A stretch of DNA of 64,000 bases from the NCBI GenBank assembly GCA_035944135.1, contig DASZBM010000009.1, positions 41,001-105,000 on the forward strand, in the 5' to 3' direction. Shown piece after piece: positions 35,601 to 43,275 of this stretch. The notes below the pieces were generated by a model. That model made no database searches. It saw only the letters and a list, made by a program, of their open reading frames with translations, and was not told where the DNA came from. Positions within the stretch are counted from its first letter, which is position 1; the number at the start of each line of letters is the position of its first letter. Source of the DNA: Acidobacteriaceae bacterium. GTDB taxonomy: Bacteria > Acidobacteriota > Terriglobia > Terriglobales > Acidobacteriaceae. Made by a program: the position numbers and the translations under genes.

Positions 35601-36038
35601 CTCGGTCACGATCGCGTCATGCGGACCAAAGGTCACGCCCTCAAAACGAACCGCGGTAACCGGTACTCCGGCTTTCGTCCAGATGCTGGTAGGCAGCGGC
35701 GCAAGCGGGTTGGTCACCGTAGCCGAGGCGGCCTCAGAGCCGGTGGACGATTGCGCGGAAGGCATCTTGCTGGCCTGCGGGGTTCCCTCCGGGGCGCTGG
35801 GATTCGTGGTCTGCGGCTGCGGCGCCTGTCCTGCGGCTTGAGAGTTGATCGTGGCGGGGCTTTGCGCGGGCGCCACCACCCACCCCGATGCGAGGAGCGT
35901 GCCAGCCAGCAATACCCTTCCGATGAAACGCTGTGCGTATCGCAAGTGACGCGCTCGCGCTCCTGAGGCAGGTTTCGCGAGCCGGCTCTCGACTGAGTTC
36001 GATAGCCTGCTCCGGCCAGACACCTCAGGACCCTCCAC
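32622..36038 (-). CDS. bamA: Omp85-family outer-membrane assembly protein with six or seven POTRA domains
   Basis: This 1138-residue protein has an N-terminal signal-like segment (about 38-58) and a Pro/Ser/Gln-rich linker to 120. A chain of POTRA repeats (about 126-725) follows, recognisable by recurring V-x-x-V-x-x-x-G at their starts and G-Y-F/G-F-D/G-L-Y near their ends. Then comes a barrel (about 730-1138) with M-Y-A-G-G-A-T-S-H-R-G-F (the conserved R-G-F loop) and a C-terminal F. BamA has five POTRAs and TamA three, so this is unusually long. The start is a GTG at 36038 with a stop two codons upstream; a GTG at 36023 is possible. Whether it is the main BamA or a TamA-like partner for tamB is unsettled. 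Confidence 0.85.
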   Translation of the reverse strand: MEGPEVSGRSRLSNSVESRLAKPASGARARHLRYAQRFIGRVLLAGTLLASGWVVAPAQSPATINSQAAGQAPQPQTTNPSAPEGTPQASKMPSAQSSTGSEAASATVTNPLAPLPTSIWTKAGVPVTAVRFEGVTFGPHDAIVTELEQTAGERLDPQKVRADIRRLYASGLYRDISVSGETNANGLTLIYGGVPRYYVGRVEINGIVQERLASLLQFATKLDPGTPFSEPEIPAALASVRQSLEQNGYFEANIQIATTHDDVNHQVNVTFTIKQGPQARVGNVALQGKDPGIDVDDFRKKGKLDCGWLATAFDRMILRKCQVKVTRDTTSNALNGVRKYYQKQDRLEGTISQQSDTYAPPRKQLDYQFQANQGPLVHITIDGTKISKSRKKLLVPIYEESAVDRDLVNEGGFNIRDFMQRKGYFDAEDSVKLLGRGTNTVTVQYTVTPGKRHKVRSVKLEGNKYFSDALIKQQLRVKPADLYVRSGTYSAQLVEDDRSSIEALYRASGFTHVKVKSSVKDTDKTASGEGLKVAYIDVTYIIEEGTQQKFGEVDLSGVGASRQNAIKALLSAETGQPFSLITLSNDRDAVLSYYLAHGFDLAEVEIQQQPDPENKDLINVTLAVSEGHQVTIDHVLLSGLAHTKPAVVQQQILVHPEDPLDQAALLQTQRNLYNLALFNEVNTAVQNPRGDAPQKNVLVQLTEAKRWDVTYGFGFEAQTGTPSLGPGLVQGQTAAQNGKAGVSPRVALDVSRINFRGTQQSLTLHTTFGLLERVATLTFNNPQFLGKPFLTAAVSGGYSNVQNITTFQASTLQGDFRVSQKYKKADTFIYDFLYRRVSVNPASLEITPNLVSQLSQPVTVGGPGVTYFHDTRDPSPIDAQRGLYYSVQEFVSSSHFGAETSFNRLDASFSSYYTFGTKKYVFARNTRVGFENTFGQTTANSNSLGVSNCAGELLMTNATCNPIPLPERMYAGGATSHRGFGINDAGPRDLTTGYPVGGSGVVVNSFELRLPPPTLPLVGNNVSFVIFHDMGNVFRYPSDMFTSIKNFHQPNQSTCRDLTVPPGTTDNSTVSGTCNFNYYSHAVGIGARYKTPVGPIRVDFSWNLNPPVYPVFYDYTGKPPYVGQAPHFNFFFSIGQAF

Positions 36039-36219
36039 GCTCTATTCTCGCGCATAATGCGAGCTGTAACCGTTGTGTCCTCAGATCCTTAGCACTCGGA
36101 TTATCAGGACCAATCCTCCGGACCCGCTGCAGCACACGGTTATTTCTCGTAGAGATGCTTATTTCGAACGCGGGGTTCACCGCCAAAGAGGTTCGGACGC
36201 GCTCGTATACTGACCCTCA

Positions 36220-37338
36220 ATGTCTTTCGCGGTCAAAAGCGAGCATGAGCAGCCGAGTGAGAGCCCCACTCGCAGCCATTCTCAGGACCCGATAGACGAG
36301 CGCGAACGCTACTCCCGCCAGATTCTCTTTGCGCCCATCGGGCATCAGGGTCAGCAGCGTCTCAGGACCGCGCACGCTGTCATCGTAGGCGTGGGAGCCA
36401 CGGGAGCCGCAACGGCCGGCCTGCTCGCCCGCGCTGGTGTGGGTCGCCTTACGCTCGTCGATCGCGATTTCGTCGAGCCCTCCAATCTGCAGCGCCAGAT
36501 GCTCTTCGAAGAGGACGACGCCCGTCACTGCCTGCCCAAAGCCGAGGCCGCTCGGCGGCACCTGGCGCGCGTCAACTCTGCTGTAGAAATCACCGCCCAC
36601 ATCGCGGATTTCACACCAAGCAATGCCGAGACATTGGCCGGCAACGCGGACATCATCCTCGATTGCACCGATAACTTCGAGACGCGCTACCTCATCAACG
36701 ACCTCTGTGTGCGAGATGCCCGGCCGTGGATATATGCCGCTGGGGTCGGATCCTACGCCGCGACCATGAATATCCTGCCCCGCGCGGCCGGCGAGCGCGA
36801 TCCCGGCTTCGATCCGACCGCCTGCCTCGCCTGCATCTTCCCGTCGAGCCCGACCGGAAATGTCGAGACCTGCGACACGGCGGGTATTCTCTCGACCGCA
36901 GTCAACTTCGCAGCCTCGCTCCAGGTCACCGAGACCTTGAAGCTGCTCACCGGACAACCTGACCGCATGCGCCGTACGCTTCTGGCCTACGATCTCTGGA
37001 CGGGCGAGCGCTCCGAAGTCTCCGCCGGCAAGCCGCGTCCGGACTGCGAGGTATGCGGCCAGCGAACGTTCGCGGCTCTGGATGGCCAGGGTCGCGCTCC
37101 GATTACTCTCTGCGGCCGCAATGCAGTCCAGATCCATGAACATGCCCGCCCGGTTGATTTGGCCGCGCTGGCGCGCAGGCTGGAACCGCTTGGCGAAGTC
37201 CGTGCGAATGGCATGCTGCTGCGTTTCCGTGCGTCTACACACACAATTACGGTGTTCGCGGACGGCCGCGCCTTGATCCAGGGAACGACGGACGTCGGTC
37301 GAGCCAGGTCCTTATACGCCAGATACGTCGGAGCTTAG
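36220..37338 (+). CDS. ThiF/MoeB-family adenylyltransferase
   Basis: The 372-residue E1-like enzyme activates the C-terminus of a ThiS/MoaD-type sulfur carrier with ATP. Visible features are R-Y-S-R-Q-I-L-F (about 30), the nucleotide motif V-G-V-G-A-T-G-A-A-T-A-G-L-L-A-R-A-G-V-G, D-R-D-F-V-E-P-S-N-L-Q-R-Q, D-C-T-D-N-F-E-T-R-Y and two zinc CxxC pairs (C-L-A-C and C-E-V-C). The last 80 residues (about 292-372) are an extra domain with I-T-V-F-A-D-G-R-A-L-I-Q-G, resembling the tail of some ThiF/MoeB proteins. No thiS, thiG or moaD gene is near, so thiamine versus molybdopterin use is open. Confidence 0.85.
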   Translation: MSFAVKSEHEQPSESPTRSHSQDPIDERERYSRQILFAPIGHQGQQRLRTAHAVIVGVGATGAATAGLLARAGVGRLTLVDRDFVEPSNLQRQMLFEEDDARHCLPKAEAARRHLARVNSAVEITAHIADFTPSNAETLAGNADIILDCTDNFETRYLINDLCVRDARPWIYAAGVGSYAATMNILPRAAGERDPGFDPTACLACIFPSSPTGNVETCDTAGILSTAVNFAASLQVTETLKLLTGQPDRMRRTLLAYDLWTGERSEVSAGKPRPDCEVCGQRTFAALDGQGRAPITLCGRNAVQIHEHARPVDLAALARRLEPLGEVRANGMLLRFRASTHTITVFADGRALIQGTTDVGRARSLYARYVGA

Positions 37339-37352
37339 ACACGACATCTCCC

Positions 37353-37372
37353 GCGCCGGGACAACCCCGGCA
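37353..37372 (+). terminator. Weak hairpin after the ThiF-like gene
   Basis: GCCGGG, loop ACAAC, CCCGGC lies 15 bases after the stop. The following T content is low, so termination is only suggested. Confidence 0.35.
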
Positions 37373-37479
37373 CCGGAGTTTCTATCCAAGCCATTGATAC
37401 CTTTCCGAGAACAGGTGCGTTACGCTGAAAGCAGGCGAAGAGCCGGCATGAACGAACGTACTGACCGGAGACCTCGCTT

Positions 37480-38142
37480 ATGGGACTTCAAGGCTTGCAA
37501 ACGATGCAGACAAAACCAAACGCCGGCTTGTTTAAGCGGAACCCTCCGATAGCCGGTGAGGCCGAGGCGATCGAGCGGGCCAAAAACGGCGATCCTGACG
37601 CTTTCTCCAAGCTGTACTCGCTGCATAAGCGGCGCGTCTATACACTGTGCCTTCGCATGCTCGGCAATGTGTCTGAAGCCGAGGACATGACCCAGGAGGC
37701 CTTCCTTCACCTCTTCCGCAAGCTCGGCAGCTTCCGCGGAGAGAGCGCCTTCTCGACCTGGCTGCACCGGCTGACCGTGAACCTGGTCCTGATGCATTTG
37801 CGCAAGAAGGGCCTTCAGCTTGTCTCTTTGGAAGAGACCATCAACCCATCCGAAGAGGACGCACCGAAGCGCGATTTCGGCTCGCGTGACACGCAGCTCG
37901 CCGGATCGGTCGATCGCGTCACCTTGGAGCGCGCCGTCGCTTCCTTGCCTCCGGGGTATCGAATGGTGTTCGTCCTCCACGATGTTGAGGGGTTCGAGCA
38001 CAATGAGATTGCTACGATGCTGGAGTGCTCCACCGGCAACAGCAAATCACAACTCCACAAAGCGCGCCTGAAGCTCCGCGAACTTCTTCGTCACCCAGAT
38101 CAGTTACCCGAACTGGAGAGCTCGCGGGAGGTCGTGCAGTGA
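37480..38142 (+). CDS. ECF-type RNA polymerase sigma factor
   Basis: The 220-residue sigma-70-like factor has region 2 at about 30-105 (D-A-F-S-K-L-Y, then G-N-V-S-E-A-E-D-M-T-Q-E-A-F-L-H-L-F-R) and region 4 at about 150-205 (S-L-P-P-G-Y-R-M-V-F-V-L-H-D-V-E-G-F then E-I-A-T-M-L and K-S-Q-L-H-K-A-R-L-K-L-R). The linker between them is longer than the minimum. It would direct a stress or signal regulon. Its TGA overlaps the GTG of a small acidic protein (GTGA), so the two are co-translated. That pairing makes the small protein a candidate regulator of this sigma factor. Confidence 0.9.
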   Translation: MGLQGLQTMQTKPNAGLFKRNPPIAGEAEAIERAKNGDPDAFSKLYSLHKRRVYTLCLRMLGNVSEAEDMTQEAFLHLFRKLGSFRGESAFSTWLHRLTVNLVLMHLRKKGLQLVSLEETINPSEEDAPKRDFGSRDTQLAGSVDRVTLERAVASLPPGYRMVFVLHDVEGFEHNEIATMLECSTGNSKSQLHKARLKLRELLRHPDQLPELESSREVVQ

Positions 38143-38441
38143 GTGATATCTCTAACCTCGACTTCGATTCGATGACCCCGGCCGAGTTTGAACAGTATCT
38201 GCCGGAGCTCTTTGCCAGCGGAGAAGGCGGCAAGCTCAGCGAAGACCCTCGTCTCGAAACTTTTCTCTCGGCCAACCCCGATTGCGCTGCGCTTGTTCGC
38301 GACCTCGAAACCATCGCCGACACTGCCAAGAATCTCCTCGTCTCCGAGCAGGAACCCAGCGATTCCGTCTGGTCGAACATCGCCAGCAAGCTCCAGCAGC
38401 AGGAAGGCGACGGCGACGAGCCGGTCGATCTCTCCGAGTAA
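38139..38441 (+). CDS. Small acidic protein coupled to the ECF sigma gene
   Basis: The 100-residue product begins at a GTG overlapping the sigma-factor stop, with GGGAGG about eight bases ahead. It is strongly acidic (S-D-I-S-N-L-D-F-D-S-M-T-P-A-E-F-E-Q-Y-L), predicted helical, with one Cys, no membrane segment and no zinc-binding H-x-x-x-C-x-x-C. The family is not recognised. Position and coupling suggest an anti-sigma or adaptor role, as anti-sigma genes usually follow ECF genes; sequence alone does not prove this. The open frame extends further upstream inside the sigma gene, which is an overlap artefact. Confidence 0.75.
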   Translation: MSDISNLDFDSMTPAEFEQYLPELFASGEGGKLSEDPRLETFLSANPDCAALVRDLETIADTAKNLLVSEQEPSDSVWSNIASKLQQQEGDGDEPVDLSE

Positions 38442-38449
38442 CGGCTACC

Positions 38450-39073
38450 ATGGGGTCTGAGACATCTCAGACCCTCATGCCTCCAATCGTCCCAAAGAGC
38501 CACCACTCCGACGACGCACACGCGCGCGCGTCATCGATCGAGCGCCTCGTGCTCACCGGATTCATGGGCTCCGGCAAGAGCACCATCGGCCGGCACCTGG
38601 CCGAGCGCCTCGGCTGGCGCTTCGTCGATCTCGACCACCTCATCGAAGAGCGCGACGGCCGCACCGTGGCTCGCATCTTTGCCGAGAGTGGCGAACCGGC
38701 TTTTCGCGCCAAAGAGACCGAAGCACTCGCCACATCTCTTCATGAGTCACGCATCATAGTGGCGCTTGGCGGAGGCGCGCTGGAAACGCCTGCCAATCGC
38801 CACGCACTCTCCACTGCGTCGAGGACGTGCGTCGTCCTCCTCAGTGCCGAATTCGACACGCTATTTGACCGTTGTCAGCAACAGATCACCAGCGCCGCTA
38901 CCGCTGCCCTGCCCATTCGCCCGCTGCTTGGTGATCGCGAAGCCGCCGCAGCGCGTCTCGCCCGGCGCGAGCCGATCTATCGCGAGGCGGCCGACGTCAT
39001 CCTCGACACCACAGGCCAACTGCCTGAGCAGAGCGTCGAAGCGTTGCTCACAATCCTCGCGAGTATCCTCTAG
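38450..39073 (+). CDS. aroK: Shikimate kinase
   Basis: The 207-residue enzyme phosphorylates shikimate at the 3-OH in chorismate synthesis. It has Walker A G-F-M-G-S-G-K-S-T-I-G, F-V-D-L-D-H-L-I-E with the substrate Asp, F-R-A-K-E-T-E-A-L containing the shikimate-binding Arg, and V-A-L-G-G-G-A-L. The lid region is present with R-P-L-L-G, and R-E-P-I-Y-R-E-A-A-D-V-I near the end. An N-terminal extension of about 30 residues precedes the core; the ATG at 38477 would remove part of it. It lies 8 bases after the acidic protein, so it probably shares the sigma-factor transcript. Confidence 0.92.
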   Translation: MGSETSQTLMPPIVPKSHHSDDAHARASSIERLVLTGFMGSGKSTIGRHLAERLGWRFVDLDHLIEERDGRTVARIFAESGEPAFRAKETEALATSLHESRIIVALGGGALETPANRHALSTASRTCVVLLSAEFDTLFDRCQQQITSAATAALPIRPLLGDREAAAARLARREPIYREAADVILDTTGQLPEQSVEALLTILASIL

Positions 39074-39152
39074 AGTTCACCCAACATCGACGTCACCGCC
39101 CGTAGGCGCATCACACCGACGAGAACCTCGTTTGCTGTTATCTTGAGGAACC

Positions 39153-40262
39153 GTGCCACTTATCCTGCATCCTTCCAGCCCGCCCGTTCCACTCACGCCG
39201 CAGGAGCACCAGCAGCGCACTATCCGGGGTTACATCCTCTTCTTTTTCGCCATGGCGGTGCTGCTCGCCGTGCTCTGGAAACTTCGCAGCGTACTCGAGA
39301 TCGTCTACGTCAGCGCGCTCTTCGCCGTGGTGCTGTCCCCGATCGTGCAACAGGTCATGAAGCTGCGCATCTTCGGCAAGCAGCCCTCCAGAACCGTAGC
39401 TGTGCTCGGCCTTGTCATCCTGGTATTCCTGCTTCTCATTACCTTCGCCGTCTTCGCGTTTCCACCCGTCATTCATGATGTCCAACACTTCACTAGTGAT
39501 CTCCCGGAACGCCTCCCTGCAATGGCGGCCAGGTTGCGCAGTCTTCCTTTCGCGGATCATCTTGGGCTGGACAGTCTGAGTGCAAAGGCCCAGCATCTCG
39601 CCACGACCGCCGCATCGTATGTGGTCGCGTCCGCGCCCAAGTGGATCGTCCGCGTACTGGACGTCATCACAACGGGAATCCTGTGCGTCTACTTCATGCT
39701 CGAGGGCGAGTTTGCCTATTTCTACTTTCTCGCGCTCATCCCGCTTGAATCACGCGAGCGTCTTGCACGGACATTGACGGCAGCCGAAGGACGTATGAGC
39801 AAATGGCTCATCGGACAATTTGCGCTGATGTTGATTCTCGGTGTGACGAGCACGGCCGTCTTCCATGGCCTGCACGTCCGCTACTCCGTCCTGCTGGGCG
39901 TGCTGATGGGGCTATTCAACATCGTCCCGGTCATCGGCGGACTCATCACGATCCTGCTCGCCGCAGCGGTTGCGGCGATGGATTCATGGTCCAAGATGGC
40001 AGGCGTCTTTATCTTCTACGTCATCTATCTGCAGATAGAGAACGCCTTCCTGACGCCGCGCATCATGCGCACCAGCGTGAACCTGATGGGCCTTTCCGTT
40101 TTGATTGCATTGCTCGCCGGCTCAGAACTCGCGGGGGTCGTCGGGGCACTGGTTGCTGTTCCGTCTGCGGCACTTGTCGCCGTGCTCATGGACGAATACT
40201 TCGTGCAGAAGGATGCGGACGCCAACGCGAAGGTCGCCGCTGCAGACGCCAGCTCCGCCTAG
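39153..40262 (+). CDS. AI-2E/UPF0118-family membrane transporter
   Basis: A 369-residue permease with about eight helices arranged as in the family: two N-terminal helices, a soluble insert of about 85 residues (about 110-170), then a helix bundle with G-L-F-N-I-V-P-V-I-G-G-L and the C-terminal L-M-G-L-S-V-L-I-A-L-L-A-G-S-E-L-A-G-V-V-G-A-L-V-A-V-P. Members move autoinducer-2 or act as Na+/H+ antiporters, and the substrate here is unknown. The start is GTG at 39153. The stop TAG overlaps the first bases of an inverted repeat shared with the convergent galM gene. Confidence 0.85.
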   Translation: MPLILHPSSPPVPLTPQEHQQRTIRGYILFFFAMAVLLAVLWKLRSVLEIVYVSALFAVVLSPIVQQVMKLRIFGKQPSRTVAVLGLVILVFLLLITFAVFAFPPVIHDVQHFTSDLPERLPAMAARLRSLPFADHLGLDSLSAKAQHLATTAASYVVASAPKWIVRVLDVITTGILCVYFMLEGEFAYFYFLALIPLESRERLARTLTAAEGRMSKWLIGQFALMLILGVTSTAVFHGLHVRYSVLLGVLMGLFNIVPVIGGLITILLAAAVAAMDSWSKMAGVFIFYVIYLQIENAFLTPRIMRTSVNLMGLSVLIALLAGSELAGVVGALVAVPSAALVAVLMDEYFVQKDADANAKVAAADASSA

Positions 40263-40314
40263 AGCATTCTCCTGAAGGTGTCGTCAAGGCGGAGTCCATC
40301 AGGAGAAATGCTCT
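40261..40314. repeat. Long inverted repeat spanning two convergent stop codons
   Basis: AGAGCATTCTCCTGA (40261-40275) and TCAGGAGAAATGCTCT (40299-40314) pair with a single inserted base, enclosing a 23-base loop. The left arm begins within the TAG of the transporter gene and the right arm ends in the TAA of galM. It is the only candidate terminator for both genes but lacks a T run. Its arms look like a dispersed element rather than a simple terminator. Confidence 0.7.
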
Positions 40315-41423
40315 TAACTCTTCGTCGTAAACGTCCACGTCGTTTCGCTGTGGAACGTCTGCCCCGGCTTCAGCTCCGTGCTCGGAAAGTCCGGATGGTT
40401 CGGCGAGTCCGGGAAGTGCTGCGTCTCCAGGCAAAAGCCCGTGCGGCTCTCGTACTTCGCACCGGTACGGCTGGTTAAGCTGCCATTGAGCATATTTCCG
40501 GAGTAGAACTGCACGCCTGGCTGCGTCGTATCCACCGTCAGCACGCGTCCGCTCGCCGGGTCGTAGACCTGCGCCGCCGGATGCAGCTCGCCCATTTTTC
40601 CACGCAGCACAAAGTTGTGATCGTATCCATGCGCGAGCTTCAACTGCTCGTTATCCGTGTTGATGCGCTCCCCGATCACGTGCGGATTCGTGAAGTCGAG
40701 CGGAGTTCCGGCCACAGGCGCCAGCTGTCCCGTCGGGATAAACGTCGAATTGATCGGCGTGAACTTGTCGGCATCGATCTTCATTACCTCGTTCAGAATC
40801 GACCCGCTGCCATCACCACTCAGGTTGAAATACGTGTGATTGGTGAGATTCAGCACAGTCGGCTTATCAGTCGTCGCGCTGTAATCGATAGCCACCTTGT
40901 TATCGTGCAGCGTATAGCGCACATGCGCCGTCAGCGTGCCAGGAAATCCCTGATCGCCGTCCGGGCTCACAAGAGTGAACTCGACACCCGAAGGAATTTC
41001 CTTCGATGTCCAGTTCCGGGAATCGAAGCCCTCCTTGCCACCGTGCAGCGCGGTTGTACCCTCGTTGGTCGTGATCTGATACGGCTTGCCTTGGAGCGTG
41101 AACCGGCCGTTCGCAATCCGGTTTGCATAGCGCCCGGGCACGGAGCCCATATACCCGTTCTTGCCCTGCAGGTATTTATCGAAGACTCCATAACCGAGCA
41201 CGATGTTTTCCATCTTGCCGTTGCGGTCCTTCGTTTCCAGATTCACGACGCGCGCGCCGTACGTGATCACCTGCAACTGCACGGCCGGGCTCTTCAGTGT
41301 GTAAATCTCCACCGGCTGGCCATCAGGCATGTGGCCGAAAACGCTGTGCTGAACTGTAGTGGCGGCTGATGCGGCAGTAAACGAGGTCATGGTCAGCAGA
41401 ATAACGCGAAGCAGCTTGTTCAA
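40314..41423 (-). CDS. galM: Aldose 1-epimerase (mutarotase), exported
   Basis: The 369-residue protein interconverts alpha and beta anomers of hexoses. Catalytic residues can be placed: His in N-L-T-N-H-T-Y-F-N-L, and Glu in G-F-C-L-E-T-Q-H-F-P-D-S-P-N. The substrate-binding N-R-I-A-N-G-R-F and L-H-G-G-K-E-G-F-D are also present. A signal peptide (N-K-L-L-R-V-I-L-L ... A-A-S-A) sends it to the periplasm. To keep that signal the start should be TTG at 41423, which has GGAG nine bases ahead; the first ATG in the conserved region (41390) would remove the basic part of the signal. Confidence 0.88.
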   Translation of the reverse strand: MNKLLRVILLTMTSFTAASAATTVQHSVFGHMPDGQPVEIYTLKSPAVQLQVITYGARVVNLETKDRNGKMENIVLGYGVFDKYLQGKNGYMGSVPGRYANRIANGRFTLQGKPYQITTNEGTTALHGGKEGFDSRNWTSKEIPSGVEFTLVSPDGDQGFPGTLTAHVRYTLHDNKVAIDYSATTDKPTVLNLTNHTYFNLSGDGSGSILNEVMKIDADKFTPINSTFIPTGQLAPVAGTPLDFTNPHVIGERINTDNEQLKLAHGYDHNFVLRGKMGELHPAAQVYDPASGRVLTVDTTQPGVQFYSGNMLNGSLTSRTGAKYESRTGFCLETQHFPDSPNHPDFPSTELKPGQTFHSETTWTFTTKS

Positions 41424-41490
41424 AGCGGAATGCTCCAGATGTTGTTGTGAGGATGCGGCAAACAACCACCGCCAATATACTTGACCCGAG

Positions 41491-42711
41491 ATGACTCTGA
41501 CGATTCGCCGCTCGCCATCGCAATTCCTCGCTTCCCTACTGCTAATTGCCTCATTCGCGATCACTGCGAGCGCCGGCGCGCAGGATCACTGGGTCGGTAC
41601 CTGGTCGACCGCCCCCGTTTCCTCGAGTAACAGCAACAGCCGCTTCTCCGACGACACGACGCTGCGCGAGATCGTGCACGTGTCAATAGGAGGGTCGTCC
41701 GTGCGTATCGTGCTCAGCAACGCGTTCGGTACCGACACCCTGAAGATCGGTGGCGCCGCCGTCGCGCTCACCGGCCCCGGCAACACCGTCAAGGGCGCCT
41801 CTGTTCCCGCCCTCTTCCACGGGCAGCCCGCCGTCGACATCCCCGCTGGCGCTGAGGTCGTCAGCGATCCCATTGCGCTCAATCTGCCTCCGCTCGGCGA
41901 TCTCGCCATCACGATCTTCGTCCCCGGCCAGACCGTGAGCACCATCACCCAGCACAGCTTCGCCGACGACACCAACTACGAGCTCGCCGGCAACCAGCTC
42001 ACTTCAGCGGACTTCTCCGGCGCCACAACCGTGCGCTCCTGGCCCTTCCTCAAGGCCGTCGAGGTCCTCGCTCCGCGCGATGCCGGCGCGATCGTCTGCT
42101 TCGGCGACAGCATCACCGACGGCGCTCACAGCACGCCTGATAAAAACATGCGCTGGCCCGACGTGCTCGCACGTCGCCTGCAGGCCGACAAGAAGACCGC
42201 CCGCCTCGGCGTGCTCAACGAAGGCATCGGCGGCAATCGCCTGCTGCACGATGTCACAGGGCCCAATGCACTCGAGCGATTCGACCGCGACGTCCTCGAC
42301 CAGAGCGGCGTGAAGTACCTGATCATCCTCGAAGGCATCAACGATATCGGCCACGCATACGACCCGGAAAAGCCGTACGACGTCGTCACCGCCGAACAGC
42401 TTCAGATGGCCCTCTCGCAACTCGTCGACCGCGCTCACGCGCACGGCATCAAGGTCATCGGCGCCACACTGACACCCTACGTCGGTGCGAAGTATCAGTC
42501 TCCACAAGGCGAGAAGGTCCGCGAAGCCGAGAACGACTTCATCCTGCACAGCGGCAAGTTCGACGGCGTCATCGACTTCGCCAAAGCCACCGCCGACTCA
42601 GCCGACCCCACACACTTCGCCGCCAGCGCGGGCAGCACCGACAACCTGCATCCCGGCGATTCCGGCTATCAAACAATGGGCGACTCAATCGACCTCAAGC
42701 TTTTCAGATAA
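41491..42711 (+). CDS. Secreted SGNH/GDSL hydrolase
   Basis: The 406-residue esterase has a signal peptide (about 1-30). An N-terminal beta domain (about 35-195) precedes an SGNH catalytic domain with block I G-D-S-I-T-D-G, block II G-I-G-G-N-R, block III G-I-N-D-I-G and block V D-N-L-H-P-G-D-S-G-Y. Together these place Ser, Gly, Asn and the Asp/His pair. Relatives deacetylate or de-esterify polysaccharides; the substrate is not shown by context, though the divergent galM and nearby esterase hint at carbohydrate handling. Confidence 0.9.
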   Translation: MTLTIRRSPSQFLASLLLIASFAITASAGAQDHWVGTWSTAPVSSSNSNSRFSDDTTLREIVHVSIGGSSVRIVLSNAFGTDTLKIGGAAVALTGPGNTVKGASVPALFHGQPAVDIPAGAEVVSDPIALNLPPLGDLAITIFVPGQTVSTITQHSFADDTNYELAGNQLTSADFSGATTVRSWPFLKAVEVLAPRDAGAIVCFGDSITDGAHSTPDKNMRWPDVLARRLQADKKTARLGVLNEGIGGNRLLHDVTGPNALERFDRDVLDQSGVKYLIILEGINDIGHAYDPEKPYDVVTAEQLQMALSQLVDRAHAHGIKVIGATLTPYVGAKYQSPQGEKVREAENDFILHSGKFDGVIDFAKATADSADPTHFAASAGSTDNLHPGDSGYQTMGDSIDLKLFR

Positions 42712-42727
42712 GCACTACACCCAAAGA

Positions 42728-42758
42728 AAACGCCCCGCTCGCATAGAGCAGGGCGTTT
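42728..42758. terminator. Bidirectional terminator between SGNH hydrolase and ndk
   Basis: AAACGCCC-x-GCTC and GAGC-x-GGGCGTTT pair around the loop GCATA, with A and T runs on opposite ends, as expected between convergent genes. Confidence 0.85.
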
Positions 42759-42779
42759 GCTTTCGCTAGCGAACCAGAA

Positions 42780-43196
42780 CTACTTCAGTTCATAACCCGC
42801 AAAGAAGTAGCCGATCTCGAACGCAGCCGTATCCTCTGCGTCCGAACCATGGATCGCATTCTCGCCGATCGACGACGCATACTTCTTGCGAATCGTCCCC
42901 GCGTCCGCCTTCGCCGGGTCCGTCGCACCCATCAGCGTGCGCAGGTCGGCAATCGCATTCTCCTTCTCGAGCACCATCGGCACAATCGTGCCCGAGCTCA
43001 TGAACGTGGTCAGCTCACCGAAGAACGGCCGCGCTGCATGCACGTAGTAGAAGCCCTCTGCCTGCTCCTTGGTAAGTCCAATCTTCTTGATGCCGACAAT
43101 CTTGAATCCTGCCTTCTCAATCTCCGCGAGAATGGCCGCCGTGTAGCCCTTGCGGACCGCGTCCGGCTTGATGATGCTGAAGGTGCGCTGTGACAC
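42780..43196 (-). CDS. ndk: Nucleoside diphosphate kinase
   Basis: The 138-residue enzyme moves the gamma phosphate from ATP to other nucleoside diphosphates. It has F-S-I-I-K-P-D-A-V (start), the Kpn-loop region and the active-site histidine in N-A-I-H-G-S-D-A, about residue 116. Length and motifs match bacterial Ndk. It is a single-gene unit ending at the shared terminator. Confidence 0.96.
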   Translation of the reverse strand: MSQRTFSIIKPDAVRKGYTAAILAEIEKAGFKIVGIKKIGLTKEQAEGFYYVHAARPFFGELTTFMSSGTIVPMVLEKENAIADLRTLMGATDPAKADAGTIRKKYASSIGENAIHGSDAEDTAAFEIGYFFAGYELK

Positions 43197-43275
43197 AGAA
43201 ATCTCCTGTTGCTGCTCTATTTGCCTCGTAAATGTTGGCTCTTCCAGTGTACCTGTTCGCTCAGCTTCTAAGGAC

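Noticed and set aside
38025..38138. Upstream extension of the acidic protein inside the sigma gene
   Set aside because: The GTG at 38139 has the ribosome site and stop-start overlap; the extension is a second reading of sigma region 4.
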